From Chryseobacterium taiwanense (lineage in GTDB: Bacteria > Bacteroidota > Bacteroidia > Flavobacteriales > Weeksellaceae), in contig NZ_JWTA01000016.1 of assembly GCF_000813825.1 (NCBI RefSeq), positions 1 to 64,000 of the forward strand: DNA of 64,000 nt, read 5' to 3'. The position numbers and the translations under genes are program-made. The notes under the pieces are model-generated. The model worked only from the letters and a program-made list of their open reading frames with translations, did no database searches and was not told the origin of the DNA. Of the stretch, positions 18,419-26,235 are shown piece by piece (the stretch's first letter is position 1; each line of letters begins with the position of its first letter).

Positions 18419-18912
18419 TGACAAAAATCCTTCTTCTCTCCGATTCTCATTCCTACATCGATGACCGAATTTTGGAATATGCTCAGCAAGCTGATGAAAT
18501 TTGGCATGGCGGAGATTTCGGAAGTATTGAAGTCATTGAACAGCTTGAAAAAATCAAGCCCTTAAAAGGAGTTTATGGAAATATCGACAATGCAAAAATT
18601 CGTTCTGAATTTCCTGAAGTCAATCGTTTTTCGTGTGAAAATGTAGAAGTTCTCATGATTCATATTGGCGGATATCCCGGAAAATATACTCCTTTGACCA
18701 AAAAAGAAATTTCTGAAAAGGCACCGAATTTATTTATTTCCGGACATTCTCATATTTTGAAGGCTATGTTTGATGAAAAAAACAATTTACTCCACCTGAA
18801 TCCCGGAGCTTGCGGCAAACAGGGGTGGCATACAATGAGAACGATGATGCGTTTTGTAATCGATGATACGGAAATAAAGGATCTGGAAGTCATTGAATTG
18901 GGACCTAAATAA
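18418..18912 (+). CDS. YfcE/MJ0936-type metallophosphoesterase
   Basis: A 164-residue calcineurin-like phosphodiesterase with all metal motifs: SDSHSY (Asp8, His10), GGDFG, GNID and SGHSHI. The short size and motif order match the YfcE/MJ0936 family, which cleaves phosphodiesters in vitro with Mn2+; the physiological substrate is uncertain. Translation is coupled to the preceding gene (TAATG). Confidence 0.92.
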   Translation: MTKILLLSDSHSYIDDRILEYAQQADEIWHGGDFGSIEVIEQLEKIKPLKGVYGNIDNAKIRSEFPEVNRFSCENVEVLMIHIGGYPGKYTPLTKKEISEKAPNLFISGHSHILKAMFDEKNNLLHLNPGACGKQGWHTMRTMMRFVIDDTEIKDLEVIELGPK

Positions 18913-18924
18913 AATGTAATAAAA

Positions 18925-19419
18925 ATGAAGATTGGAGACAAAGTTTCTGTGGTAGACGAAGATTTAAACGGGGTAATCACTTCCGTTCATGGAAATATTG
19001 TTGTGTTTAAGGATGAATACGGATTCACTCATCAATATCCGAAAGAGAAGCTGGTTCCGAAAATTTCAGATTTTTATGAAACCGTAGAAGTCGTGAAGAA
19101 ATCGGAACCGAAAAAGAATATTTCAAAAAAACATCAAAGAAACCATTTGGTTTTGGATCTGCATTTTCATAATTTAGTTAAAAATCCGAATGATTATGAC
19201 AGTTTTGAAAGATTGTTCATTCAAAAGGAAAAACTGGTGGAAACACTTACATTCTGTAGAAAAAACCACCTCAAAAGACTGGAAATTGTACACGGAATTG
19301 GTGACGGAACTTTACAAAAAATGGTTTGGGACACTTTGGAAAGTCAGACCAATCTCGATTTTTACAATAAGGAAATACTTCATCATCAATCAGGTGCAGT
19401 AATGGTAGAATTTCACTAA
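18925..19419 (+). CDS. Smr-domain protein
   Basis: A 164-residue protein. The first 50 residues form a small beta domain (GDKVSVVDEDLNGVITSVHGNIVVFKDEYGFTH). The C-terminal Smr domain (about 75-164) contains LDLHFHNL and the characteristic HGIGDGTL. Stand-alone Smr proteins are nicking endonucleases or RNA-binding factors in several bacteria; this one lacks the MutS2 ATPase. It follows the phosphoesterase by 12 bases. Confidence 0.9.
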   Translation: MKIGDKVSVVDEDLNGVITSVHGNIVVFKDEYGFTHQYPKEKLVPKISDFYETVEVVKKSEPKKNISKKHQRNHLVLDLHFHNLVKNPNDYDSFERLFIQKEKLVETLTFCRKNHLKRLEIVHGIGDGTLQKMVWDTLESQTNLDFYNKEILHHQSGAVMVEFH

Positions 19420-19437
19420 ATTTGCAGGAATTGAAAT

Positions 19438-20154
19438 ATGAACGTACTTAATTTACTTTTTACCAAAGACGGATTAATCTCACAAATCGCTAAAAATAAA
19501 AGCATTGTGGAGGAAAAATCTTATTTCGTAGACGAAGAAACTCCGGAAAATTTCATCTCACAAAAGCTGGATGAAGTGTTGGGTAAACAAAAATTTGATG
19601 AAATTCAGGTAATTTCAGCACTGAATCATTTTACCTTAATGCCGGAAGGTTTTTCTGAGCATGACGCAGGTTTTGACTTAATCGCCTTTAACGCTCCTGT
19701 TGATAAGGAAAATGAAGAGCTGATGCTTTCTGTCAACAAAAAGTTCAAAGTTCAGTTTTATTATACTTTTCCGAAGAATTTTTATCAAAAAATAAAGAAC
19801 TTAGACATTCCTGTTCATTTTAATTTTTCTGGAGAGCGATTTTTAAACTCTATTCAGAATAAAAGCAATAAAGAAATTCACATTAATTTGTACCACAACC
19901 AATGTGAGTTTTTTGCAATTGACGATAAAAAAATTATCCTATATAATAATCTGGATGTCAATTCAGAAGTTGATTTTCTTTATTTTGTTATGTTCACTTT
20001 AAGTAAAATAGGTTTCGGAATCAATGAAACCAGCTTTTTTGCCTATGGTGAGACTACAGAAAACGAAACCTTCATTTCAGAATTGCAAAAGTTTGTAAAG
20101 AATCTGAAAATTGTATTTGATAATATTCCTAATAAAAATTTTATACTTAATTAG
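19438..20154 (+). CDS. DUF3822 family protein
   Basis: A 238-residue protein of the DUF3822 family found in Bacteroidota directly upstream of rsmD. It has the ASKHA-like arrangement of short strands (MNVLNLLFTKDGLISQIA) but no conserved nucleotide-binding motif that I can identify. No signal peptide. Function is unknown; the tight association with rsmD suggests a ribosome-related or accessory role, which is inference. Confidence 0.85.
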   Translation: MNVLNLLFTKDGLISQIAKNKSIVEEKSYFVDEETPENFISQKLDEVLGKQKFDEIQVISALNHFTLMPEGFSEHDAGFDLIAFNAPVDKENEELMLSVNKKFKVQFYYTFPKNFYQKIKNLDIPVHFNFSGERFLNSIQNKSNKEIHINLYHNQCEFFAIDDKKIILYNNLDVNSEVDFLYFVMFTLSKIGFGINETSFFAYGETTENETFISELQKFVKNLKIVFDNIPNKNFILN

Positions 20155-20220
20155 GTTGCAGGTCGCAGATTACCGACTTTAGTTTTTATCTGCTATCTAT
20201 TACCTAAAACCTAAACATAT

Positions 20221-20799
20221 ATGTACAGAATAATCTCAGGCAAATGGAAAGCCAAAAAAATTGCTGCTCCGAAGAATTTTGATGTAAGACCTACTACAGA
20301 TTTTGCAAAAGAAGCATTATTTAGTATTCTGGAGAATAAATATGATATGCAGTCTATCTCTGTGCTTGATTTATTTGCAGGAATTGGCTCTATCACTTTT
20401 GAGTTTGCTTCCAGAGGATGTCAAGATATCACTTCTGTGGAAATGAATCCGAAACATACCAGCTTTCTCAATACGACCGCTTCAGAATTGGGGTTCAATT
20501 TACAGGTAAATGTTCAGAGAGGCGATGTTTTTGACTGGTTAAAAAAATTCAGAAACAAAAAGTCTTTTGAATTGGTATTTTCTGACGCTCCTTTCGAAAT
20601 GGAAGAAAAAAAATACCACGAATTGATTTCTTTAGTTTTGAATAACAAATATTTAAAAGAAAACGGAACTCTGATCGTAGAGCACCAAAGCCGAATGAAA
20701 TTTGATCATCCGAATCTGATTGATACAAGAAAATACGGGAATGTAAGTTTCAGCTTTTTTGAACCGAATAAAGAAGTGAATACAGAAATAGCAGAATAA
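20221..20799 (+). CDS. rsmD: RsmD-type 16S rRNA guanine-N2 methyltransferase with altered motif IV
   Basis: A 192-residue Rossmann methyltransferase of the RsmD family, which methylates G966 of 16S rRNA. Visible are RPTTDFAKEALF (23-34), SAM motif I VLDLFAGIGS (48-57), the acidic VEMN (73-76) and GDVFDWL (101-107). The catalytic motif IV reads DAPF (122-125) instead of DPPF/DPPY: the first Pro is Ala (codons GAC GCT CCT TTC). The rest is intact, so activity is plausible but altered. A 66-base spacer separates it from DUF3822. Confidence 0.9.
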   Translation: MYRIISGKWKAKKIAAPKNFDVRPTTDFAKEALFSILENKYDMQSISVLDLFAGIGSITFEFASRGCQDITSVEMNPKHTSFLNTTASELGFNLQVNVQRGDVFDWLKKFRNKKSFELVFSDAPFEMEEKKYHELISLVLNNKYLKENGTLIVEHQSRMKFDHPNLIDTRKYGNVSFSFFEPNKEVNTEIAE

Positions 20800-21156
20800 T
20801 CAGGAAATTTTTTTCTTGATTATTTTTTTTGAGTTTTCTGAAGCTTCAGTTCCCCATTTCGTAATTTCATTTAATACAGGAAGCAACGTTTTCCCAAAAT
20901 CTGTAAGACTATATTCTACCATCAATGGCGGTTTTTCTGTAAAAACCTGTCGATCAATAATACCATCTTCCTCCAATTGTTTCAATTGCAGGCTTAACGT
21001 CCTTTCTGTAATCGTAGGAATCAATTTTCTTAATTCGTTATAACGTTTTCTTCCATCAATAAGATGAAATAAGATTACAGCTTTCCATTTTCCTCCAATA
21101 AACCGCATGGTAACACTTGTACAGCACGGATAAGTCTTATCATCTATTGTATACAT
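20800..21156 (-). CDS. HxlR-family transcriptional regulator
   Basis: A 118-residue winged-helix regulator. The HxlR signature is YPCCTSVTMRFIGGKWKAVILFHL, followed by RRYNELRKLIPTITERTLSLQLKQLEEDGII and the wing. The Cys pair near residues 11-12 could sense thiol-reactive compounds, as in YodB/HypR-type relatives, but this is inference. It is divergent from a nitroreductase gene, the usual partner, and ends next to the rsmD stop with no space between. Confidence 0.93.
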   Translation of the reverse strand: MYTIDDKTYPCCTSVTMRFIGGKWKAVILFHLIDGRKRYNELRKLIPTITERTLSLQLKQLEEDGIIDRQVFTEKPPLMVEYSLTDFGKTLLPVLNEITKWGTEASENSKKIIKKKIS

Positions 21157-21192
21157 CTCGATATTATTTTATACTATCATTTTTTACCGTTA

Positions 21193-21223
21193 TTGCAAAG
21201 GTAGTAAACTTAAATTAATTTTG
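21193..21223 (+). promoter_or_regulatory. Promoter of the nitroreductase gene
   Basis: TTG (21193-21195), 20-base spacer, TAATTTTG (21216-21223). Both boxes match the Bacteroidota consensus. Confidence 0.65.
21196..21203 (-). promoter_or_regulatory. -7 promoter element of the HxlR gene
   Basis: Reads TACCTTTG on the - strand, 40 bases before the HxlR start. Confidence 0.5.
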
Positions 21224-21250
21224 TAACTATAAAAAATATAGTATAAAATT

Positions 21251-21853
21251 ATGAACTTTTTAGAAAAAATGAAATCGAGATATACTGTGAAAAAGTATAA
21301 TTCTCAAGCGACAATCAGTGAAGAAAAAATTCAACAATTAAAAGAGATCTTGCATCTGAGTCCGTCTTCCATCAACAGCCAACCTTGGAATTTTGTTTTT
21401 GTAAACAGAGATTCAGAAATAAGAGAGAAATTGGCAGAAGCTTCTTATTTTAATAAAGAGAAAGTGTTTAATAGTAATTTATTAATCGTTTTTCAGGTTA
21501 TTAAAAAAACAGAAGATTTTGAAAAACAAATTGAGGAAGTTCTTCCTGAAGGTTCTGTATCTTATTATAGAACTATGGTAAAACCTAAAGGTGAATCAGC
21601 AATTAAAGCCTGGCTTGGACATCAAGTTTATCTGTCTTTAGGAGTTCTTCTTGCCGCTTGTGCAGATATGGGAATTGATTCTACTCCTATGGAAGGTATT
21701 GAACCTGAAAAATATGATGCTATTTTAAATAATGGAAACTACGAAACCTTATTTGCTGTTGCCATAGGTGAAAGAGCTGAAGATGATAGCAACCAACCTA
21801 TCCATACTCCAAAGAGAAGACTGGAAAAGAAAAAGGTTATTTTAGAAATTTAA
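21251..21853 (+). CDS. Nitroreductase-family NAD(P)H-dependent flavoprotein
   Basis: A 200-residue FMN enzyme of the nitroreductase family (NfsB/oxygen-insensitive branch). Typical features are SRYTVKKYN near the start, LSPSSINSQPWNFVFV (FMN phosphate loop), the GHQVYLSLGVLLAACADMGIDSTPMEG segment and the terminal PKRRLEKKKVILE. Such enzymes reduce nitroaromatics or quinones with NAD(P)H. The divergent HxlR regulator and the shared palindromes make induction by electrophilic compounds likely (inference). Confidence 0.92.
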   Translation: MNFLEKMKSRYTVKKYNSQATISEEKIQQLKEILHLSPSSINSQPWNFVFVNRDSEIREKLAEASYFNKEKVFNSNLLIVFQVIKKTEDFEKQIEEVLPEGSVSYYRTMVKPKGESAIKAWLGHQVYLSLGVLLAACADMGIDSTPMEGIEPEKYDAILNNGNYETLFAVAIGERAEDDSNQPIHTPKRRLEKKKVILEI

Positions 21854-21863
21854 TTCCGTAAAA

Positions 21864-21899
21864 ATAAAAGCTGCTTCATTTCGAAACAGCTTTTTTATT
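21864..21899. terminator. Bidirectional intrinsic terminator
   Basis: AAAAGCTG (21865-21872) pairs with CAGCTTTT (21886-21893) and is followed by T-rich sequence. Shared by the convergent nitroreductase and murI genes. Confidence 0.88.
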
Positions 21900-22730
21900 T
21901 TATAATACTTTCAATTCTAAGTCGATCGTTTTTCCGAAGAATTTCTTTGAAATTTTCTCGAAATTTTTCGTCAAATCTGAGAGATAGAAATGGTAATTCG
22001 GTTTTGGGTTGTTATCATTCAGAAGATTATATTTATCTAAAATGATTTTTAAATGATTGGCCACAATATTAGGTGAATCAATAACACGAACTCTGTTTCC
22101 GTAATACTGTTTGATTTCATCAATTAGTAAAGGATAATGGGTACATCCTAAAATCAATGTTTCAATATTTTTTAATTTACTATTACTTAAATAATTATAA
22201 ATAATAGCATGCGTAATCGGATGGTTTTTAAAACCTTCTTCAATAGCAGGAACCAATAGTGGTGTTGCCAGTTCGTCTACTTTAATCCATTTATTATGTT
22301 TACGGATACTTTTTTTGTATAGCCCTGAATTCACCGTCGCTTTTGTGGCAATAACACCTACATTATTATGAATTTCATACGAAACTTTTTCCGCAACGGG
22401 ATTAATAACATCAATGACTGGTACTCTTCCTGCAACAGATTCCATGACTTCATTCAAAGCATTTGCTGTCGCTGTATTACATGCAATGACAATCGCTTTA
22501 CAATTCTGTGCCAATAAAAAATTGGTGATTTTTGTAGAATATTCAATGATGGCTTCTTTAGATTTTTCACCGTAAGGAAGATGTTTTGTATCTCCAAAAT
22601 AGATTAAATCTTCATGTGGAAGAAGTCTTTTTATCTCTTTAGCTACCGTTAATCCTCCTACACCACTATCGAAAATACCAATAGGCTGGCTGGATGAAAG
22701 ATGCGAATAGTCTGGTTTTTTATTTTTCAA
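21900..22730 (-). CDS. murI: Glutamate racemase
   Basis: A 276-residue enzyme giving D-glutamate for peptidoglycan. Motifs are GIFDSGVGGLTV (18-29), YFGDTKHLPYG, VIACNTATAN (catalytic Cys84) and LILGCTHYP (catalytic Cys196). Translation most likely starts at TTG (22728-22730), because no in-frame ATG precedes the conserved core. Its -7 box TATTTTTG lies 20 bases upstream. Confidence 0.96.
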   Translation of the reverse strand: MKNKKPDYSHLSSSQPIGIFDSGVGGLTVAKEIKRLLPHEDLIYFGDTKHLPYGEKSKEAIIEYSTKITNFLLAQNCKAIVIACNTATANALNEVMESVAGRVPVIDVINPVAEKVSYEIHNNVGVIATKATVNSGLYKKSIRKHNKWIKVDELATPLLVPAIEEGFKNHPITHAIIYNYLSNSKLKNIETLILGCTHYPLLIDEIKQYYGNRVRVIDSPNIVANHLKIILDKYNLLNDNNPKPNYHFYLSDLTKNFEKISKKFFGKTIDLELKVL

Positions 22731-22749
22731 TTTGAGCTGAAATTTTATA

Positions 22750-22757
22750 CAAAAATA
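22750..22757 (-). promoter_or_regulatory. -7 promoter element of murI
   Basis: Reads TATTTTTG on the - strand, 20 bases before the murI TTG start. Confidence 0.5.
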
Positions 22758-22791
22758 AGGAATTTTGCTTCACAATATACCATTATTGAAA

Positions 22792-22894
22792 GAGATGCTT
22801 CGACAAGCTCAGCATGACATCGCCAAAAATCTATCGTGAAATAAAATGAGTAGTATTAGTCAAGTTGTCATGCTGAGCGAAGTCGAAGCATCTC
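22792..22894. repeat. Palindromic dispersed element, GATGCTTCGAC type
   Basis: Arms 22792-22819 and 22866-22894 are near-perfect inverted repeats (GAGATGCTTCGAC at the outer end, CTCAGCATGACA at the inner end), with a 46-base loop. It sits between hemW and the murI promoter. Of the five related elements here this one has the longest loop. Confidence 0.8.
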
Positions 22895-22910
22895 AATAGT
22901 TGAGTTGAAT

Positions 22911-24035
22911 TTAGACAAAAAACAAATCCGAAGCAATTCCATCCGCCATAAACCAATGCTTTTCAGGAATTTTTAAATGATCATTATCAATGGTCAAGAT
23001 CTCCTTTTCTAATTTTGATCTAATTTCATGTTGAAAATGTTCAAGAATATTGTCATTGAATTTTTCTTTTAAACTTTTAAGATCAACACCCCAAATTGTC
23101 CTTAATCCAATCATGATCATTTCATTAAACTGGTCTTCCTGAGAAAGAATCTCTTCTTCTTTAGCCAAAAGATTTGAGTTCAATTTTTTAATGTATTGCT
23201 GATTATTAGCCACATTCCAACTTCTGATATCAAAACCATTATAAGAATGTGCAGAGGGACCAATTCCCAAGTATTCTTTATATTTCCAATATGCAGAATT
23301 GTGTCTTGAATAGAATCCCGGTTTCGCAAAGTTGGAAACTTCATAATGTTCGAAACCATTATCTTTTAAAAAGTCAGATAAATAATAGAATTCTTTATTT
23401 TGCTCTTCTTCTTTCGGACTGATTATTTTTCCTTTGGAAATCCAGTTTTCTAAAGCCGTTTTAGGCTCCACAGTCAAAGCATAAGAAGAAATATGAGGAA
23501 CTTCCAGAGCAATTGTCTTATTTAAATTTTCTTTCCAGATTTCAAGATTGGAAGTTGGTGAACCGTAAATCAAATCGATACTTAAGTTTTCAAAACCAAA
23601 ATCCTGTGCTCTTTTAATTGAGCCTTCTGCTTCTGATGCTGTATGAGCTCGATTCATCAATTTTAAATCTTCTTCAAAAAAACTCTGGGTTCCAATTGAT
23701 AATCTATTGACCGGAGAATCTGATAAGCCTTTCAAAAAGTTTTTATCTAAATCATCAGGATTGGCCTCCAAAGTAATTTCAATATCTTTTTCAAAGCTGA
23801 AATATTTTAGAGTTTCGTCAATTAAAGATTTTATTTCATCGGAAGATAGAATGGACGGAGTTCCGCCACCAAAATAAAGTGACTGCAGTTTTTTGTTTTG
23901 TAATTCATCTTTTCTCAAAAAGATTTCCTTCTTTATGGCAGCAAGCATTTCATCCTTAAAGTTTAAGGAGGTAGAAAAATGAAAATTGCAGTAGCTGCAT
24001 TTCTGCTTACAAAACGGAATGTGAATGTAGATCAT
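22911..24035 (-). CDS. hemW: HemW-type radical SAM protein
   Basis: A 374-residue radical SAM protein related to HemN. The cluster motif is IHIPFCKQKCSYCNF (Cys9, Cys13, Cys16), followed by YFGGGTPS, EANPDD, SIGTQSF, DLIYGSP and the HemN C-terminal domain. HemW is a haem chaperone; it lacks the fourth Cys and the features of true coproporphyrinogen dehydrogenases. The start is the ATG at 24035: the ten codons further upstream would run through a terminator hairpin. Confidence 0.93.
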   Translation of the reverse strand: MIYIHIPFCKQKCSYCNFHFSTSLNFKDEMLAAIKKEIFLRKDELQNKKLQSLYFGGGTPSILSSDEIKSLIDETLKYFSFEKDIEITLEANPDDLDKNFLKGLSDSPVNRLSIGTQSFFEEDLKLMNRAHTASEAEGSIKRAQDFGFENLSIDLIYGSPTSNLEIWKENLNKTIALEVPHISSYALTVEPKTALENWISKGKIISPKEEEQNKEFYYLSDFLKDNGFEHYEVSNFAKPGFYSRHNSAYWKYKEYLGIGPSAHSYNGFDIRSWNVANNQQYIKKLNSNLLAKEEEILSQEDQFNEMIMIGLRTIWGVDLKSLKEKFNDNILEHFQHEIRSKLEKEILTIDNDHLKIPEKHWFMADGIASDLFFV

Positions 24036-24061
24036 AAAAAAAGCTCTGAAAAATTCAGAGC
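24036..24061 (-). terminator. Intrinsic terminator after the PorP/SprF gene
   Basis: GCTCTGAA pairs with TTCAGAGC around three bases, followed by T7 in the - direction, ending at the hemW start codon. Confidence 0.88.
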
Positions 24062-24085
24062 TCAAATTTATTTAAATTAAATTGA

Positions 24086-25036
24086 TTAATATCTATATCC
24101 TCTACGGTTAATGAAGTTATCGAAGTTATAACCTACACTTAGCATAAAGCTGTTTCCTCCATAATCCTGAATATCAGACAATCCTAGGTTATAAGTAGCT
24201 CCCACCATAAACTTGTTAAATTTAACTTTAACGATTGGAGCAATCTGTAACTGCTGGTTATCAAATCTGTTTTGAGCAGCTCTATAGCTTACCCCAAAAG
24301 AGAAAGAGTTGATATCATTGAAGAACGTTGCCATCAAGTTATAATCCATAAGTCTGGTAGAGTTGGTATTCAAGTTTACCAAAACTGATGGAGTGAAATA
24401 CATATTATCACCTACATGCCAGTCATATCCTAAGTTTAAGAAGAATTTAATTGGAGATGGCTCATAGTTGTTAACGATAGATTCGTCATTACTCAAAGCG
24501 ATATCATTAACTGATACTCCTCCAAATAAGTTTCTATACGTAGCTGCTAAACCGAAGTTTGCATACACCATGAAAATATTGCTTTCGTTTCCTTGCAATA
24601 AAGGATCGTAACCTTCTTCAGTATTAATTTTTGAATAATCAAAATTCATATTATAAAAATTAACACTTGTACCGAAAGAGAACTGATCTTTTCTGTCTCC
24701 TTCACTACTTAAAGGGATAAAATAAGAAGCCCCCGCTGTGATACCTCCCGCCGAAATAGGCCCATTGCTATCTCTAAACACAGAAATACCTGCACCTACT
24801 CTATCAAAGATATTCGCGTTGATCCCCACAGATTGTACATTTGGAGATTCGCTGAACTTTGAAAATTGTTGTTGGTAGTTAAGATTAAGTTGAACTTCAT
24901 CTGTTTTTCCATACTGAGCAGGATTGAACAGGAAATCACCATCCAAAAGGTATTGTTGATAATATGGAAGTGATTCTTGTGCTTTGTATGCATTCGACAA
25001 AAGAGCTAAACATACGATAGCATATAGTTTTCTCAT
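24086..25036 (-). CDS. PorP/SprF-family type IX secretion membrane protein
   Basis: A 316-residue outer-membrane beta-barrel protein with a signal peptide (LYAIVCLALLSNAYKAQ). The family signature is YYQQYLLDGDFLFNPAQYG near the mature N-terminus, then alternating strands to the terminal SVGYNFDNFINRRGYRY. PorP/SprF proteins work with the T9SS; many paralogues exist and only some are needed for secretion or gliding. The ATG at 25036 is used; a TTG six codons earlier would be at the predicted transcription start. Confidence 0.92.
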   Translation of the reverse strand: MRKLYAIVCLALLSNAYKAQESLPYYQQYLLDGDFLFNPAQYGKTDEVQLNLNYQQQFSKFSESPNVQSVGINANIFDRVGAGISVFRDSNGPISAGGITAGASYFIPLSSEGDRKDQFSFGTSVNFYNMNFDYSKINTEEGYDPLLQGNESNIFMVYANFGLAATYRNLFGGVSVNDIALSNDESIVNNYEPSPIKFFLNLGYDWHVGDNMYFTPSVLVNLNTNSTRLMDYNLMATFFNDINSFSFGVSYRAAQNRFDNQQLQIAPIVKVKFNKFMVGATYNLGLSDIQDYGGNSFMLSVGYNFDNFINRRGYRY

Positions 25037-25059
25037 AACAAATCTTGATTTCAATTCAA

Positions 25060-25067
25060 CAAATATA
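25060..25067 (-). promoter_or_regulatory. -7 promoter element of the PorP/SprF gene
   Basis: Reads TATATTTG on the - strand, 23 bases before the ATG. Confidence 0.55.
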
Positions 25068-25087
25068 AAAAAATTCTCAATATATTT

Positions 25088-26161
25088 TTAGTTTTCTAAA
25101 TAATTTCTCCATTTTTTTACAGCATCCGCCATATCTTTTGGCATTGGGCTTTCAAAATATAATTCCTTCTTCGTAGTTGGATGTATGAATCCTAAAGTAT
25201 GGGCATGTAGCGCATGTCTAGGCAAAATTTCAAAAACATTTTTTATAAACTGCTTATACTTAGGAAGATTCACTCCTCTAAGAGGGGTATGACCTTCGTA
25301 TCTTTCATCATTAAATAAGGTATGACCGATGTGTTTGAAGTGCGCTCTGATCTGGTGCGTCCTTCCCGTTTCCAGTTTACACTCTACCCAAGTCATATAT
25401 TTAAATCTTTCTAAGACTTTATAGTGTGTTACCGCATGTTTCCCCTGGCTTCCGTCTTCATAGGTATGCATTTGCATTCTGTTTTTAGGATGGCGCCCAA
25501 TATGGCCTCTTATAGTCCCTTCATCATCCTGTACATTTCCCCATACAAAAGCCCAGTATAATCTTTTGGTTTTTCTGTCAAAAAACTGTTTTGCCAAATA
25601 ACTTAGTGCATATTCATTTTTTGCTATAACCAATAAACCTGAAGTATCTTTATCGATTCTGTGAACCAATCCTACTCTGTCAAGATCAGATTTAGAGCCA
25701 TTTTTTTCAAAATGGAAAGCCAGCGCATTCACTAAAGTTCCATCCCAGTTTCCAAATCCCGGATGCACCACCATTCCAGGTTCTTTATCTACAACAACAA
25801 GATCGTCATCTTCATAAACGATATTAATCGGAATATCTTGTGGAATAATTACATTTTCTCTTGGCGGATGTGCTAATAATACAGAAATCTGATCCCCTGG
25901 TTTTACACGGTAATTCTGCTTTACGGCTACTCCGTTCACAATAACGTTCCCAGCTCTGCAGGTTTGTGAAATTTTATTTCTTGAAGAATTCTGACGAAAA
26001 ATCAATAAAAACTTATCGATTCTTAATGGCTCCTGACTTTTATCAACAGTAAGATTAAGATGCTCGTACAATCCTTTATTTTCCTCATCAATATCGATAT
26101 TATCAATACTGTCGGTATTTAATAATTCTTCATCTAAAAAGTCTTCGTTATCTTCTGTCAT
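25088..26161 (-). CDS. RluD-like large-subunit pseudouridine synthase
   Basis: A 357-residue pseudouridine synthase of the RluA/RluD family. An acidic N-terminal stretch (1-30) precedes an S4 RNA-binding domain (about 45-95). The catalytic motif is HRIDKDTSG (168-176, Asp170), with RTHQIRAHFKHIGH downstream. RluD modifies helix 69 of 23S rRNA; the exact site is not certain here. Start at the ATG 26161; a TTG seven codons upstream sits at the foot of a terminator hairpin. Confidence 0.93.
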   Translation of the reverse strand: MTEDNEDFLDEELLNTDSIDNIDIDEENKGLYEHLNLTVDKSQEPLRIDKFLLIFRQNSSRNKISQTCRAGNVIVNGVAVKQNYRVKPGDQISVLLAHPPRENVIIPQDIPINIVYEDDDLVVVDKEPGMVVHPGFGNWDGTLVNALAFHFEKNGSKSDLDRVGLVHRIDKDTSGLLVIAKNEYALSYLAKQFFDRKTKRLYWAFVWGNVQDDEGTIRGHIGRHPKNRMQMHTYEDGSQGKHAVTHYKVLERFKYMTWVECKLETGRTHQIRAHFKHIGHTLFNDERYEGHTPLRGVNLPKYKQFIKNVFEILPRHALHAHTLGFIHPTTKKELYFESPMPKDMADAVKKWRNYLEN

Positions 26162-26183
26162 TGTTTTATATTTTTTACACAAA

Positions 26184-26211
26184 AGGCTTCAACATAGTAA
26201 AGTTGAAGCCT
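26184..26211 (-). terminator. Hairpin between the PASTA and RluD-like genes
   Basis: AGGCTTCAAC pairs with GTTGAAGCCT. The T run after it is short in the - direction, so it may be partial attenuation rather than full stop. Confidence 0.65.
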
Positions 26212-26235
26212 ATAGTTTTATAATTAAGAATACTA

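Larger units (their letters stand above)
21166..21249. promoter_or_regulatory. Divergent operator region of the HxlR/nitroreductase pair
   Basis: A perfect 12-base inverted repeat: ATTTTATACTAT (21166-21177) and ATAGTATAAAAT (21238-21249), each next to one start codon. A second palindrome ACTATA-N5-TATAGT (21226-21242) covers the predicted + transcription start. The half-site TACTAT resembles YodB/HxlR boxes. Confidence 0.65.
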
